From Deltaproteobacteria bacterium (GTDB lineage: Bacteria > Desulfobacterota > BSN033 > UBA1163): a stretch of 8,621 nucleotides of DNA. Every line of letters begins with the position of its first letter. Position 1 is the stretch's first letter. The position numbers and the translations under genes were made by a program. Shown here piece by piece: positions 1 through 6,409 of the stretch. The DNA lies in the NCBI GenBank assembly GCA_016875155.1, contig VGSD01000095.1, positions 1-8,621 of the forward strand, written 5' to 3'. The notes beneath the pieces were generated by a model. The model worked only from the letters and a program-made list of their open reading frames with translations, was not told where the DNA came from and did no database searches.

Positions 1-777
1 GCAGATCCGAGAGGCCCCCACAACCTTGCCCTCAGCATCTTTTAAAGGAGAGATCGTCATGCTTGTGATGATCTCCTTTCCCTCTTTTGTCTTCCTTTTG
101 ACCTCAACATTCGGGATGGCCTCTCCCTCTTTTACCCTCGCCATCAATTCACTCAGCAATCTCTCTTCTTCCACTTTAAGGCTTTCATCCACGGGGAAGA
201 GAAAATCGGATAGCCTTTTGCCCAGCACCTCCTCCTTCCGATATCCATAAATCCGTTCTGCCCCCTCATTCCAGTAAAGAATCTTCCCTTCGAAGTTCAC
301 CACGGAAATGGCATCTCCCGCCCTATCCACTATCGATTCAAGAAAGTTCTTTGTCTCAATCAGTTCCTTCTGGAGCCTCACCTTTTCGACCATCAGGGAG
401 TAACCTTCAATGGCGCGATTGACGACAAAAGGAAAGGCTTTGGCACATTCCGCAGATCGGTTGATATAGTCGAAAACCCCCTCTTTCATGGCCTGGATGG
501 ACATCTTCGGATCTCCCTTGGCCGTGATGAAGACAGTGGGAATCCCGATCCCCATCTGATTAAATTTCCGAAGCCAGTCTAGCCCCTCTCCATCAGGAAG
601 CGAATGATCCAGAAGCAGGATGTTAAACTCGTCTTCCTGTAGTTTTTTCAAACAGGCTCCTCCGGACGAAACCTTTTCAATGAGGTATTCCCCTCCCGAT
701 TCCCTCAGCGAATCCTCGATCATATTCGTAAAGGAAAAATCCTCTTCCGCAATTAAAATCCGAATCTGCCGGGTCAA
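1..777 (-). CDS. Receiver-PAS signalling protein (C-terminus beyond window)
   Basis: The 259 visible codons encode the start of a cytoplasmic two-component signalling protein. Residues about 5-125 form a response-regulator receiver domain. It has an acidic pocket (EED, residues 11-13), the phosphoacceptor Asp57 in LLLDHSLPDGEG and the switch Thr85 in FITAKG. The invariant Lys that normally ends the fifth strand appears to be replaced by Arg107 (DYINRS), so the phosphorylation response may be altered. A short linker leads to a PAS domain from about residue 140 (FLESIVDRAGDAISVV, then YWNEGAERIYGY and EEVLGK). The gene leaves the window inside or just after the PAS domain, at the stretch where such domains lead into further modules. 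A histidine kinase or GGDEF output could follow but cannot be seen. I chose TTG at 777-775 because AAGGAGG lies 5 bases upstream and no in-frame ATG fits the start of the receiver fold. The receiver-PAS call is firm; the output is unknown. Confidence 0.9.
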   Translation of the reverse strand, partial: MTRQIRILIAEEDFSFTNMIEDSLRESGGEYLIEKVSSGGACLKKLQEDEFNILLLDHSLPDGEGLDWLRKFNQMGIGIPTVFITAKGDPKMSIQAMKEGVFDYINRSAECAKAFPFVVNRAIEGYSLMVEKVRLQKELIETKNFLESIVDRAGDAISVVNFEGKILYWNEGAERIYGYRKEEVLGKRLSDFLFPVDESLKVEEERLLSELMARVKEGEAIPNVEVKRKTKEGKEIITSMTISPLKDAEGKVVGASRIC

Positions 778-782
778 ATGAA

Positions 783-789
783 CCTCCTT
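783..789 (-). promoter_or_regulatory. Shine-Dalgarno deciding a TTG start
   Basis: On the minus strand a full AAGGAGG lies 5 bases before TTG (777-775). It is the only strong ribosome binding site near the start of the receiver domain, and it fixes a non-ATG start for the receiver-PAS gene. Confidence 0.75.
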
Positions 790-848
790 GGGTAGAATTT
801 GTTTTCTATGTGCACCATACAAATTAATCAGCAAACAATTCATGATCT

Positions 849-871
849 CCCTCTCCCTCGGTGGGAGAGGG
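849..871. repeat. GC-rich palindrome, REP-like
   Basis: CCCTCTCCC (849-857) pairs perfectly with GGGAGAGGG (863-871) around the loop TCGGT. It is followed by CTGGGGAGAGAGGGAG. This matches the widespread extragenic palindromes of the form CCCTCTCCC...GGGAGAGGGCTGGGGTGAGGG found in many proteobacterial genomes. It lies upstream of both divergent genes and has no T-tract, so I read it as a dispersed repeat, not a terminator. Confidence 0.75.
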
Positions 872-913
872 CTGGGGAGAGAGGGAGAAGTCGCCATATT
901 CACCCCCACCTCA

Positions 914-938
914 ATCCTCCCCCATCAAGGGGGAGGAT
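914..938. repeat. Perfect 10-bp stem hairpin, REP-like
   Basis: ATCCTCCCCC (914-923) pairs with GGGGGAGGAT (929-938) across the 5-base loop ATCAA. It lies 42 bases after the CCCTCTCCC palindrome, and the two probably form one composite extragenic element. The sequence after the stem (AATATTTAATCC) is not a run of T, and no gene ends here on either strand, so a terminator role is unlikely. Confidence 0.7.
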
Positions 939-1038
939 AATATTTAATCCATTTTCATCCTTCGGGCATAATGATCCACTATTAGAGATTGCTAAGTCCA
1001 TCGATTCATAAATTCGATAACGAATTCATCTACTCAGG

Positions 1039-1117
1039 ACTTAGTGCTGAGTGAGCATTTCCTTTGCTTTTCAGTTTTAAGAATACGTGACCGTATTTAC
1101 GAATCGAAGCACTAAGT
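1039..1117. repeat. Inverted repeat with 10-bp arms
   Basis: ACTTAGTGCT (1039-1048) is the exact reverse complement of AGCACTAAGT (1108-1117). The 59 bases between them contain a second small stem (1082-1087 with 1092-1097). The right arm sits in GAATCGAAGCACTAAG, which resembles the AATCCGAAGC motif at 7423-7432, so both may be copies of one dispersed family. The repeat ends 35 bases before the -35 box of the exported-protein gene. Confidence 0.6.
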
Positions 1118-1151
1118 ATTTTAAAAAAAAGAATACCTCATTTTGTCCTGG

Positions 1152-1181
1152 TTGACAATCTCTCATCTATCTTTTTAATAT
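1152..1181 (+). promoter_or_regulatory. Sigma70-like promoter, probably leaderless
   Basis: A consensus -35 box TTGACA (1152-1157) is followed after 18 bases by TAATAT (1176-1181), which matches the -10 consensus at four of six positions. The ATG of the downstream gene begins at 1189, 7 bases after the -10 box, where transcription would be expected to begin. There is no Shine-Dalgarno before the ATG. Together these suggest a leaderless messenger. Confidence 0.55.
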
Positions 1182-1188
1182 TGATTTT

Positions 1189-2532
1189 ATGAAGGCGCTG
1201 ATTCTCATTCTGATTCTCCTTTTAGCCAGCCTTGCTTCCAGCGAAACAATCATAGAATCACCCCATCAGGTCTGGAAGGTGGGGGAACGAAGATGGAGTG
1301 TCGAGGAAGAATCCAACTTTGCAAGATGGGTTGAATCTAATCTTACAGAAGACTTTTTCATCCGCCATAAGATCCCGGTTGACTGTGCGGATGTCCCTTA
1401 TGCCGTCCGTTGGATTTATGCGAGGATTGCAGGACTTCCTGCTGCCGCGACCACCAAGGACAATAAACTCATCGGCCACTGGTCAACCAATTGGAAACAC
1501 CTTCCCACACATACAGAGTGGCATAAAGACCTCCGTTTCCGAAAAGCCCTTTCCCATATGCTCTCAGAGACAACGACCCGGACACTTCCTCTCGACACCT
1601 ACCCCATTCGAGTTGACCAGGAGTCAGTCACTCCTGGAACACCCTTTTTTGTTACCGAGTCCCATGCCGGAATCATTGGACGTGTCATCCTGGATGGAAG
1701 CAGTGCTCACCCTCTTCAGACCTGGGAGGCCACATCGCCTGCAAAGGTCCAAAAATTGACCGACAGGGACTTTCTGACCCCGAGGCCGGAGTCTACGGTC
1801 TATTCCGGCCTGGCTAAATTTCGTTGGCAAATTTTCAAAAATGGAAGGTGGGAATACCTGCCCACGATCGAGCATCCTTTCTATTCGTTGGAACAATATT
1901 CCTCGAATTTTTATGAAGGCAGTTCTGATTTTGTTGAGGCAGTTGCAAGAAGAATTGATCCAAAGGACTATGATCCTTTGGAAAAACTGGAAAAGGTGCT
2001 CGATACCACTCTTCGCTATCTCATGGTGAGGGTCCCTGTGGTTCAGGCAGGATATGAGCGATGCCGTAAGGGAGGCTGCCAGGAAGGATCGGCACTCTGG
2101 GAGATTCATAGCACTCCCGGCAGGGATGGTAGAATCATTCTTCTGATGGATCACCTCCGTCAGATCATCGAGACGAATCATCTCGATCGAGAGGCAGTGA
2201 AAAAGAAGATGGAGGCGATTTTCATCCCGATTCATCAAGGACAATCCGTCACCTTCTATCATCTTTATCAGAACCACCTCTGGCTCTCCCCTCATCCGGG
2301 GGATTCCATTGAAGCCCGATGGGGCCTTAAAAAATGCGAAATGATCTTCTCCCAGATTCGGACTACCCAAAATGCCATCACCTTTATTGAGCGAACCTAC
2401 CGAAAAAAGGATCCCAAATATGCTGATTTTACCATCGGCCAGCAGCAAGAGATTCTGAGAAGGCTTATGGAAGAATGGATTAAATCAGATTGCAAGGAGC
2501 CCGCTTTCCCCAAGAAAAAAGTAGGGAGATAA
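1189..2532 (+). CDS. Exported protein, putative NlpC/P60-like cysteine hydrolase
   Basis: This 447-residue protein opens with a clear Sec signal peptide: Lys2, then a run of Leu/Ile to residue 12, with likely cleavage after ALASS near residue 18. There is no lipobox Cys, so it is probably periplasmic or secreted. Cys66 in PVDCADVPYAVRWIYAR begins a helix. A PGTPFFV turn at 149-155 precedes His159 in ESHAGIIGRV. This order (Cys at a helix start, PG turn, His on a strand) resembles the Cys/His pair of NlpC/P60 and CHAP peptidoglycan hydrolases, but the match is by eye and I do not recognise the exact family. The region from about 230 to 440 is mostly helical, rich in Arg and Lys, contains Cys293, Cys298 and others, and has no motif I know. 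The ATG is supported by the signal peptide and by the promoter immediately upstream, although no Shine-Dalgarno is visible. The gene stands alone and converges on the HD-GYP gene. Existence is firm; the hydrolase role is inference. Confidence 0.88.
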   Translation: MKALILILILLLASLASSETIIESPHQVWKVGERRWSVEEESNFARWVESNLTEDFFIRHKIPVDCADVPYAVRWIYARIAGLPAAATTKDNKLIGHWSTNWKHLPTHTEWHKDLRFRKALSHMLSETTTRTLPLDTYPIRVDQESVTPGTPFFVTESHAGIIGRVILDGSSAHPLQTWEATSPAKVQKLTDRDFLTPRPESTVYSGLAKFRWQIFKNGRWEYLPTIEHPFYSLEQYSSNFYEGSSDFVEAVARRIDPKDYDPLEKLEKVLDTTLRYLMVRVPVVQAGYERCRKGGCQEGSALWEIHSTPGRDGRIILLMDHLRQIIETNHLDREAVKKKMEAIFIPIHQGQSVTFYHLYQNHLWLSPHPGDSIEARWGLKKCEMIFSQIRTTQNAITFIERTYRKKDPKYADFTIGQQQEILRRLMEEWIKSDCKEPAFPKKKVGR

Positions 2533-2535
2533 GGA

Positions 2536-2577
2536 GATGGGGTGATGGGGTGATAAATCGAATGCGGATTGCGGATT
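2536..2577. repeat. Short tandem repeats between convergent genes
   Basis: GATGGGGT occurs twice in tandem with a third partial copy (2536-2554). Ten bases later GCGGATT occurs twice in tandem (2564-2577). They begin 4 bases after the stop of the exported-protein gene. The CGGATT unit recurs at 7646-7651. Confidence 0.6.
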
Positions 2578-2582
2578 TCGGA

Positions 2583-2610
2583 ATATCGTACGTTGACTAT
2601 CTGACGATAT
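2583..2610. terminator. Possible bidirectional hairpin between convergent genes
   Basis: ATATCGT (2583-2589) pairs with ACGATAT (2604-2610) around a 14-base loop. It lies between the 3' ends of two convergent genes, where a shared terminator would be expected. The stem is AT-rich, the loop is long and no U-tract follows on either strand, so it would be a poor intrinsic terminator. Confidence 0.25.
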
Positions 2611-2632
2611 GACGATTGGATAATGAGACTAT

Positions 2633-4111
2633 TTACAGAAAACATTTGGCGATGTCGACGTGGTATTTATTGGGGTCCAGCGTCTTCGCAATGCTCCGCT
2701 TGAAGCCGCCTCCTCCGTTCCTCTCGGTGAGGTCAACCAGTTCCTTCTTCCCCTTCCCCCGCTTATCCCTCTCCACTAGGATGATCTGAGGACGCTCAAT
2801 CCACTGGGGGTCCGGATTGGGTTTGAACACAATTCCCATTTCATGAGTATCGAGGAGGACCAGAGAACCGATCGGATAAACGCCCACCAGGCCAATAAAC
2901 ATTTTGAGGAGAATGGGGTCAAAATAGACATCCCGGTCTTTGAGCATGACCGCGAGGGCCTGCTCCGGTGTAAGGGGAACTTTCTTATAGATTCTTGGGG
3001 TGGTCATGGCATCATAGGCATCTGCAACCTGAATGATCCGGCCGAAGAGGCTCACCCTCTTTTTGTGAAAGAGCTTGGGATATCCCGAAAGGTCGTTCTT
3101 CAGGTGATGATCGAAGATCCCGACCACCATCTTCGGATTGACCTCGCCCAATTGCTTCAGATTGAGGACGATCTCCACTCCAGTGAGGGGATGTTTCTTC
3201 ATCTGACCCCATTCTTCATCGCTGAGGGTGGAGGGTTTGTTCAGAACCTCAAGCGGGATTTTGGATTTACCAATATCATGAAGCATGGCCGTGATCCCCA
3301 GCTCACTCAGGACACCCCTGGAGAATCCCAGTCGCCTTCCCATGGCCAGAGAATAGATGGACACATTGACCGAGTGGTTAAAGGTATATTCATCATAATT
3401 CTTGATCGTCGTCATCCCAAGGAGGATGGATTCATCCTCCATGATGAGGTGGACGGCTTTCCGAACCAGACGCTTCAATTTCCTCACATCGGCATGCTGT
3501 TTTCCCTTGATTTGAGTGATGACTTCCTTGACTGTGCCGATGGTTTCGAAAAATACCTTTTTGCCAACTTCTCGTGAATCCTCTTTCTCCAGAGCAAAAG
3601 CCCCCTCTTCTTTTTCGGAAACTTCCAGAGGACTCACCTCAATCGAGGAGATATTTCGTTCCTTTAATTTTTCATTAAAGAGAGAGGCATTTTCTTCTTT
3701 CCCCTCTTCCAACCCCATCAGAAGATAGATAAACTCCCTCAAGGTTTCTTCATCCAGAACCTCTTTATAGAGGACCTCTCCGATGAACCGTTTCTTCCAC
3801 TGGGTCAGGAGGTACTTAAAACTGGTAAACCCTTCCACAGAATAACGGAGTCTCTGTTCATTGAGAAAAATGTCATCCCCAACGATTTTGATGCGAATGC
3901 TGCCATCTCTCTTGACAAAGGTGTTGATTGCATGAAGGGACTCCTGTATGAATTGCTGAAGGGCCACATTCTTTGAATCGTAGATCTGGGAAATCCTCAT
4001 CAATACATGAAATTTAGTGACGAGGTTGTTTCCCAATTTTGACAGTTCGGAATCCATCGTCTCTGACAGTCTGGGGGGCACCTTTGGGGATTGAACCGCT
4101 AATTCCATCAT
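2633..4111 (-). CDS. HD-GYP domain protein with N-terminal helical module
   Basis: From the preferred start this is a 492-residue cytoplasmic protein. Residues about 30-160 form a mixed alpha/beta module that also begins the neighbouring HEAT-repeat protein. An acidic linker follows (about 163-182), then an HD-GYP domain (about 215-410) of the type that hydrolyses cyclic di-GMP. Visible metal-ligand motifs are His246 (NHSVNVS), His278-Asp279 (MLHDIGKSKIP), His307 (KKHPLTG), His335-His336 and Asp364 (VADAYDAMT). The GYP triplet is present, but the signature reads HHLKNDLSGYP where the family usually has HHExxDGxGYP. The C-terminal VGVYPIGSLVLLD tail is usual for these proteins. I prefer ATG 4111: AAAGG lies 5 bases upstream, and the longer in-frame start at 4171 lies within a palindromic element, giving 20 codons of repeat and spacer sequence. 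It is probably co-transcribed with the HEAT gene 159 bases upstream. The domain call is firm; catalytic activity is uncertain. Confidence 0.92.
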   Translation of the reverse strand: MMELAVQSPKVPPRLSETMDSELSKLGNNLVTKFHVLMRISQIYDSKNVALQQFIQESLHAINTFVKRDGSIRIKIVGDDIFLNEQRLRYSVEGFTSFKYLLTQWKKRFIGEVLYKEVLDEETLREFIYLLMGLEEGKEENASLFNEKLKERNISSIEVSPLEVSEKEEGAFALEKEDSREVGKKVFFETIGTVKEVITQIKGKQHADVRKLKRLVRKAVHLIMEDESILLGMTTIKNYDEYTFNHSVNVSIYSLAMGRRLGFSRGVLSELGITAMLHDIGKSKIPLEVLNKPSTLSDEEWGQMKKHPLTGVEIVLNLKQLGEVNPKMVVGIFDHHLKNDLSGYPKLFHKKRVSLFGRIIQVADAYDAMTTPRIYKKVPLTPEQALAVMLKDRDVYFDPILLKMFIGLVGVYPIGSLVLLDTHEMGIVFKPNPDPQWIERPQIILVERDKRGKGKKELVDLTERNGGGGFKRSIAKTLDPNKYHVDIAKCFL

Positions 4112-4133
4112 CTTCGCCTTTCTTCTATTTAAA

Positions 4134-4264
4134 GTCTGTCCATAAACTAATTGTTTCAAGAAAGGTGTCATTTCCCGCTAAGGCGGGGAATCTAGTTTTT
4201 TCAAATCCTTCTGGATGCCCCGATTTAATCGGGGCATGACGGCAAAAGGAGTTTTTGGACAGAC
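4134..4264. mobile_element. MITE-like element with 15-bp terminal inverted repeats
   Basis: The left end (4134-4148, GTCTGTCCATAAACT) and the reverse complement of the right end (4250-4264, GTCTGTCCAAAAACT) match at 14 of 15 positions. They enclose 131 bp with no coding capacity. Nested inside is a 74-bp unit (4167-4240) bounded by GTCAT and ATGAC. It carries a hairpin near 4172-4190 (arms TTCCCGC and GCGGGGAA, with one bulged G) and an 11-bp palindrome (4215-4237, ATGCCCCGATT with its complement). The element starts 6 bases after the stop of the HEAT gene. No target-site duplication is obvious and no transposase is present. It could be a non-autonomous insertion or a folded extragenic repeat. 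Confidence 0.6.
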
Positions 4265-4270
4265 ACTATG

Positions 4271-5995
4271 TTAATGGATTGACCGTTCGATGTGCTTCAT
4301 TCTATCCTTGCCCTTCGGGGAATCGGACCTTTCTTCCGTACCAAACATCTTAAGGGCGTTGCGAGCACAGAGCCGCATCTCATCCCACTTTCCCCTCTGG
4401 AACCAACTCTTCTTCTGAGCGATTTTCTTTAAAACCGGGATCGCCTCTTGCGATCCAGTCTCGCCTAGGGCTTTAAAAAAAGCGGCCTTTTCCTCATAAT
4501 CCCTCTTGAAAAAGTCTTCGGAGAGGATAACCCCGATCAGTGGTTTGGCTGCCTCCCCCTTGGCAACTTTGGCAAAAATGAGTGAGGCCTTCGCCCTCAT
4601 CTCCGGCAGGGGATCTTTCAATAATTTCTGGATCAGATCCTTTCCCTGCCCATTGAATTTTTTGAGAACCTGGAGGGTCTCTTCTCTCACCTTCAGATCC
4701 TGGTGGACGACGAGGTTCCCCAGGTATTTTACGGTGGAGGGATGCCCGACCTTTCCCAACACATAGAGGATGTGACAGATCAGGAACGGATTGGGATCGG
4801 CTAAAAATTTGATAAGGGGTTTGATTTCATCCCGGGAGAGATCAGCCACGATGTCACAGACAGATTTTCTCCACTTGCCGGATTCTATCTTTCCCAATAA
4901 GACACAGAGGGGTTCGATGGCTTTTGGGGTCAGGAGCCGGAGGTACTGGAGGATCGCCTCTGAACCCGCCTCACCCTCTCCTTTCATCGCCTCCCCTAAC
5001 AGTTCGATCGAACGGGTGTCGGAGAAAGTATCAAGGATACGTCGGATGGCAAAAATCTGTTTGTCCTTTAAAACCATGGACTCCATGGTATCGTTTAGTT
5101 TCTTCAGAACCACTACCGCTTTCCTTATTTCTCTCTGTTCGAGGAAGACTCCGGTTGTCCTTTCGAAATAGGAGATCATATTCTCATAGGCATCCATATC
5201 TTCACCCAGATGAAGAAGAATCTCTACGAGGTTATCGGTCAGGAGATAGATATATCCCGGCTGATGTTCCTGGTCGATCTCCTCGTTGATCTCTTCGATC
5301 TCTACCGAGGTGAGCTGACACGCCTCGATCAAGGATTGTCCAGGTGAGGGATTGAGCACCTGTTTTAAGCCCTCAACGGCAAGCGCTGAGGTTTCTTGCT
5401 TTTCTTTCTCGGGAACAGTGTCGTCTAAGGACTCTTTCCCAAGACCTTTAAACTCCAATCGTTCGATAAAATCTTGCTCTGTGGCTGGAACGTATTGACT
5501 CCCGCTCTCCAAAAACTCATCTACGGTTCCGAAAGTGATATGCGAAAAATCTTTTTCCCAGAGGAGCGTCACGAGATCGTCTTCGAGGCGATTGACGGAC
5601 TCACTCCTTCTCACAACGTGAAGGAAATCCACTATCTCCTTGAGTTCCAATCCTCTGAAAAATTTTATTTCACGAATCCCATCCTTAAAAAAGAAGAACG
5701 CCAGGCTCTCCTTGACATCCGGGTTTTCATAAACGACCTTCCCTTTATAGAAAAGCCGGTGTTCTCCCACCAGGAGCGGAAAAGAATCAAACTCTTCAAA
5801 ATAGTTGTCAAAATCCTTTTTCAACCGCTCCATAAATTTCAAAAGGATCGGGTGATTGGCTTCATAGATCCGGAAGGCCTTTACCGTCTGGAGAAAAGTC
5901 TGGATCAGCGCCCGCGTGCACCTGACGGACTTCTCTTCAGACATCTCCTCCTGACCTTTTGATTTTCCCGCGAATTGGGTTGCTTTCTTCTCCAT
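4271..5995 (-). CDS. HEAT-repeat protein sharing the N-terminal module of the HD-GYP protein
   Basis: This 574-residue protein has no signal peptide or membrane segment, so it should be cytoplasmic. Residues about 28-160 form a module with the same layout as the start of the HD-GYP protein: a helix ending in YEANHPILLKFMERL, a short strand pair LLVGEHRLFYKGK, and LELKEIVDFLHVV. An acidic low-complexity linker follows (about 160-245, with EIEEINEEIDQE). From about 315 to 550 are repeated helical pairs typical of HEAT/PBS-lyase repeats, with units such as AIEPLCVLLGKIES, IKPLIKFLADPNPF, HPSTVKYLGNLVVHQD, KVREETLQVLKKF and QEAIPVLKKIAQ. Such solenoids bind partner proteins; no catalytic residues are seen. 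ATG 5995 lies 15 bases after the stop of the HTH gene and has only a weak Shine-Dalgarno. An alternative ATG at 5944 (residue 18) has AGGAGG upstream but only 2 bases away. The neighbours suggest a scaffold in a cyclic-di-GMP signalling unit; this is inference. Confidence 0.9.
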   Translation of the reverse strand: MEKKATQFAGKSKGQEEMSEEKSVRCTRALIQTFLQTVKAFRIYEANHPILLKFMERLKKDFDNYFEEFDSFPLLVGEHRLFYKGKVVYENPDVKESLAFFFFKDGIREIKFFRGLELKEIVDFLHVVRRSESVNRLEDDLVTLLWEKDFSHITFGTVDEFLESGSQYVPATEQDFIERLEFKGLGKESLDDTVPEKEKQETSALAVEGLKQVLNPSPGQSLIEACQLTSVEIEEINEEIDQEHQPGYIYLLTDNLVEILLHLGEDMDAYENMISYFERTTGVFLEQREIRKAVVVLKKLNDTMESMVLKDKQIFAIRRILDTFSDTRSIELLGEAMKGEGEAGSEAILQYLRLLTPKAIEPLCVLLGKIESGKWRKSVCDIVADLSRDEIKPLIKFLADPNPFLICHILYVLGKVGHPSTVKYLGNLVVHQDLKVREETLQVLKKFNGQGKDLIQKLLKDPLPEMRAKASLIFAKVAKGEAAKPLIGVILSEDFFKRDYEEKAAFFKALGETGSQEAIPVLKKIAQKKSWFQRGKWDEMRLCARNALKMFGTEERSDSPKGKDRMKHIERSIH

Positions 5996-6010
5996 AACTC
6001 GCTTATCCCG

Positions 6011-6196
6011 TCACGCCGCCTGAGATATTTCCCCCTTCAGGAACCGGTCCAATTCTGACCTGAGCACCTTCCATCCCTTCCCGGCTTTTGCTCCTTTAAT
6101 TTTTCCAATATAGAGATATTTCAGGAAGGTGGGTCTCGAGATACGCAAGTACTGACAGGCTTCTTGGGTTGTCATCACATCGTTTTCTTTTAACAT
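6011..6196 (-). CDS. Small excisionase/BldC-type helix-turn-helix protein
   Basis: From the preferred start this encodes 61 residues. Residues about 8-54 match the excisionase/MerR-like winged helix-turn-helix: MTTQEACQYLRISRPTFLKY is the two-helix reader, YIGKIKGAKAGKGWKVLR is the basic wing, and SELDRFLKG is the closing helix. Proteins of this class are usually 55-80 residues and serve as recombination directionality factors or as transcription factors such as BldC. No integrase or attachment site is seen nearby, so a transcriptional role is more likely. ATG 6196 has AAGGTGG 6 bases upstream. The frame stays open to ATG 6289 (92 codons), but that start has no Shine-Dalgarno and adds residues outside the domain. 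It is the first gene of the cluster, 15 bases before the HEAT gene, and could autoregulate it. Confidence 0.75.
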   Translation of the reverse strand: MLKENDVMTTQEACQYLRISRPTFLKYLYIGKIKGAKAGKGWKVLRSELDRFLKGEISQAA

Positions 6197-6318
6197 CCTT
6201 TTCCACCTTTTATATAGGATTTGATAGGAATTGGCTGCATTTTCCATACCAAATCTTTTAATATTGTCCAACTTAATGATATTAAACATGATTTTAAGAA
6301 ATCATTCTCAAACAAGTT

Positions 6319-6347
6319 CAGGTGATGTGACGTTTCTTGAACACCTG
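6319..6347. promoter_or_regulatory. Operator-like inverted repeat upstream of the HTH cluster
   Basis: CAGGTG (6319-6324) and CACCTG (6342-6347) are inverted, with centres 23 bases apart, about two helical turns. They lie some 120-150 bases upstream of the preferred HTH start. The arms sit in longer related contexts (AAGTTCAGGTG, and TTCAACAGGTG on the other strand). This could be a regulator site, but chance is not excluded. Confidence 0.25.
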
Positions 6348-6409
6348 TTGAAAAAAATCTTCCCGACCCAGATAAAATTAGGGATTCATTCAACGGTAAC
6401 GGTTAGGAG

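Larger units (their letters stand above)
778..1188. other. Repeat-rich divergent intergenic region (411 bp)
   Basis: This gap separates two divergently transcribed genes. It holds two GC-rich palindromes (849-871 and 914-938) and a small palindrome AATTCG-ATAA-CGAATT (1011-1026). It also holds a long-range inverted repeat with arms at 1039-1048 and 1108-1117, a 6-bp stem AATACG-TGAC-CGTATT (1082-1097), an A-rich stretch at 1122-1130 and a sigma70-like promoter at 1152-1181. I see no credible coding sequence or RNA gene in it. Confidence 0.7.

Noticed and set aside
799..1011. Open frame of 70 codons on the plus strand.
   Set aside because: It is a translation of the CCCTCTCCC palindromes (peptide LPLPRWERAGERGR), a known source of false genes, and has no ribosome binding site.
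1624..2448. Open frame of 274 codons antisense to the exported-protein gene.
   Set aside because: The plus-strand frame has a signal peptide and a promoter; the antisense frame shows no motif or ribosome binding site.
2843..3577. Open frame of 244 codons on the plus strand opposite the HD-GYP gene.
   Set aside because: It lies wholly antisense to a well-supported HD-GYP domain and shows no recognisable domain of its own.
4112..4171. Twenty-codon N-terminal extension of the HD-GYP protein from ATG 4171.
   Set aside because: The ATG is the end of a palindromic repeat unit, about half the extension is element sequence, and a better-placed AAAGG precedes ATG 4111.
5474..5962. Open frame of 162 codons antisense to the HEAT gene.
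   Set aside because: It is a shadow of the minus-strand gene, whose repeats and operon position are convincing.
6011..6196. Excisionase-type protein considered as evidence of a prophage or integrative element.
   Set aside because: No integrase, attachment site, tRNA gene or phage gene is seen; its close coupling to the HEAT gene favours a regulator.
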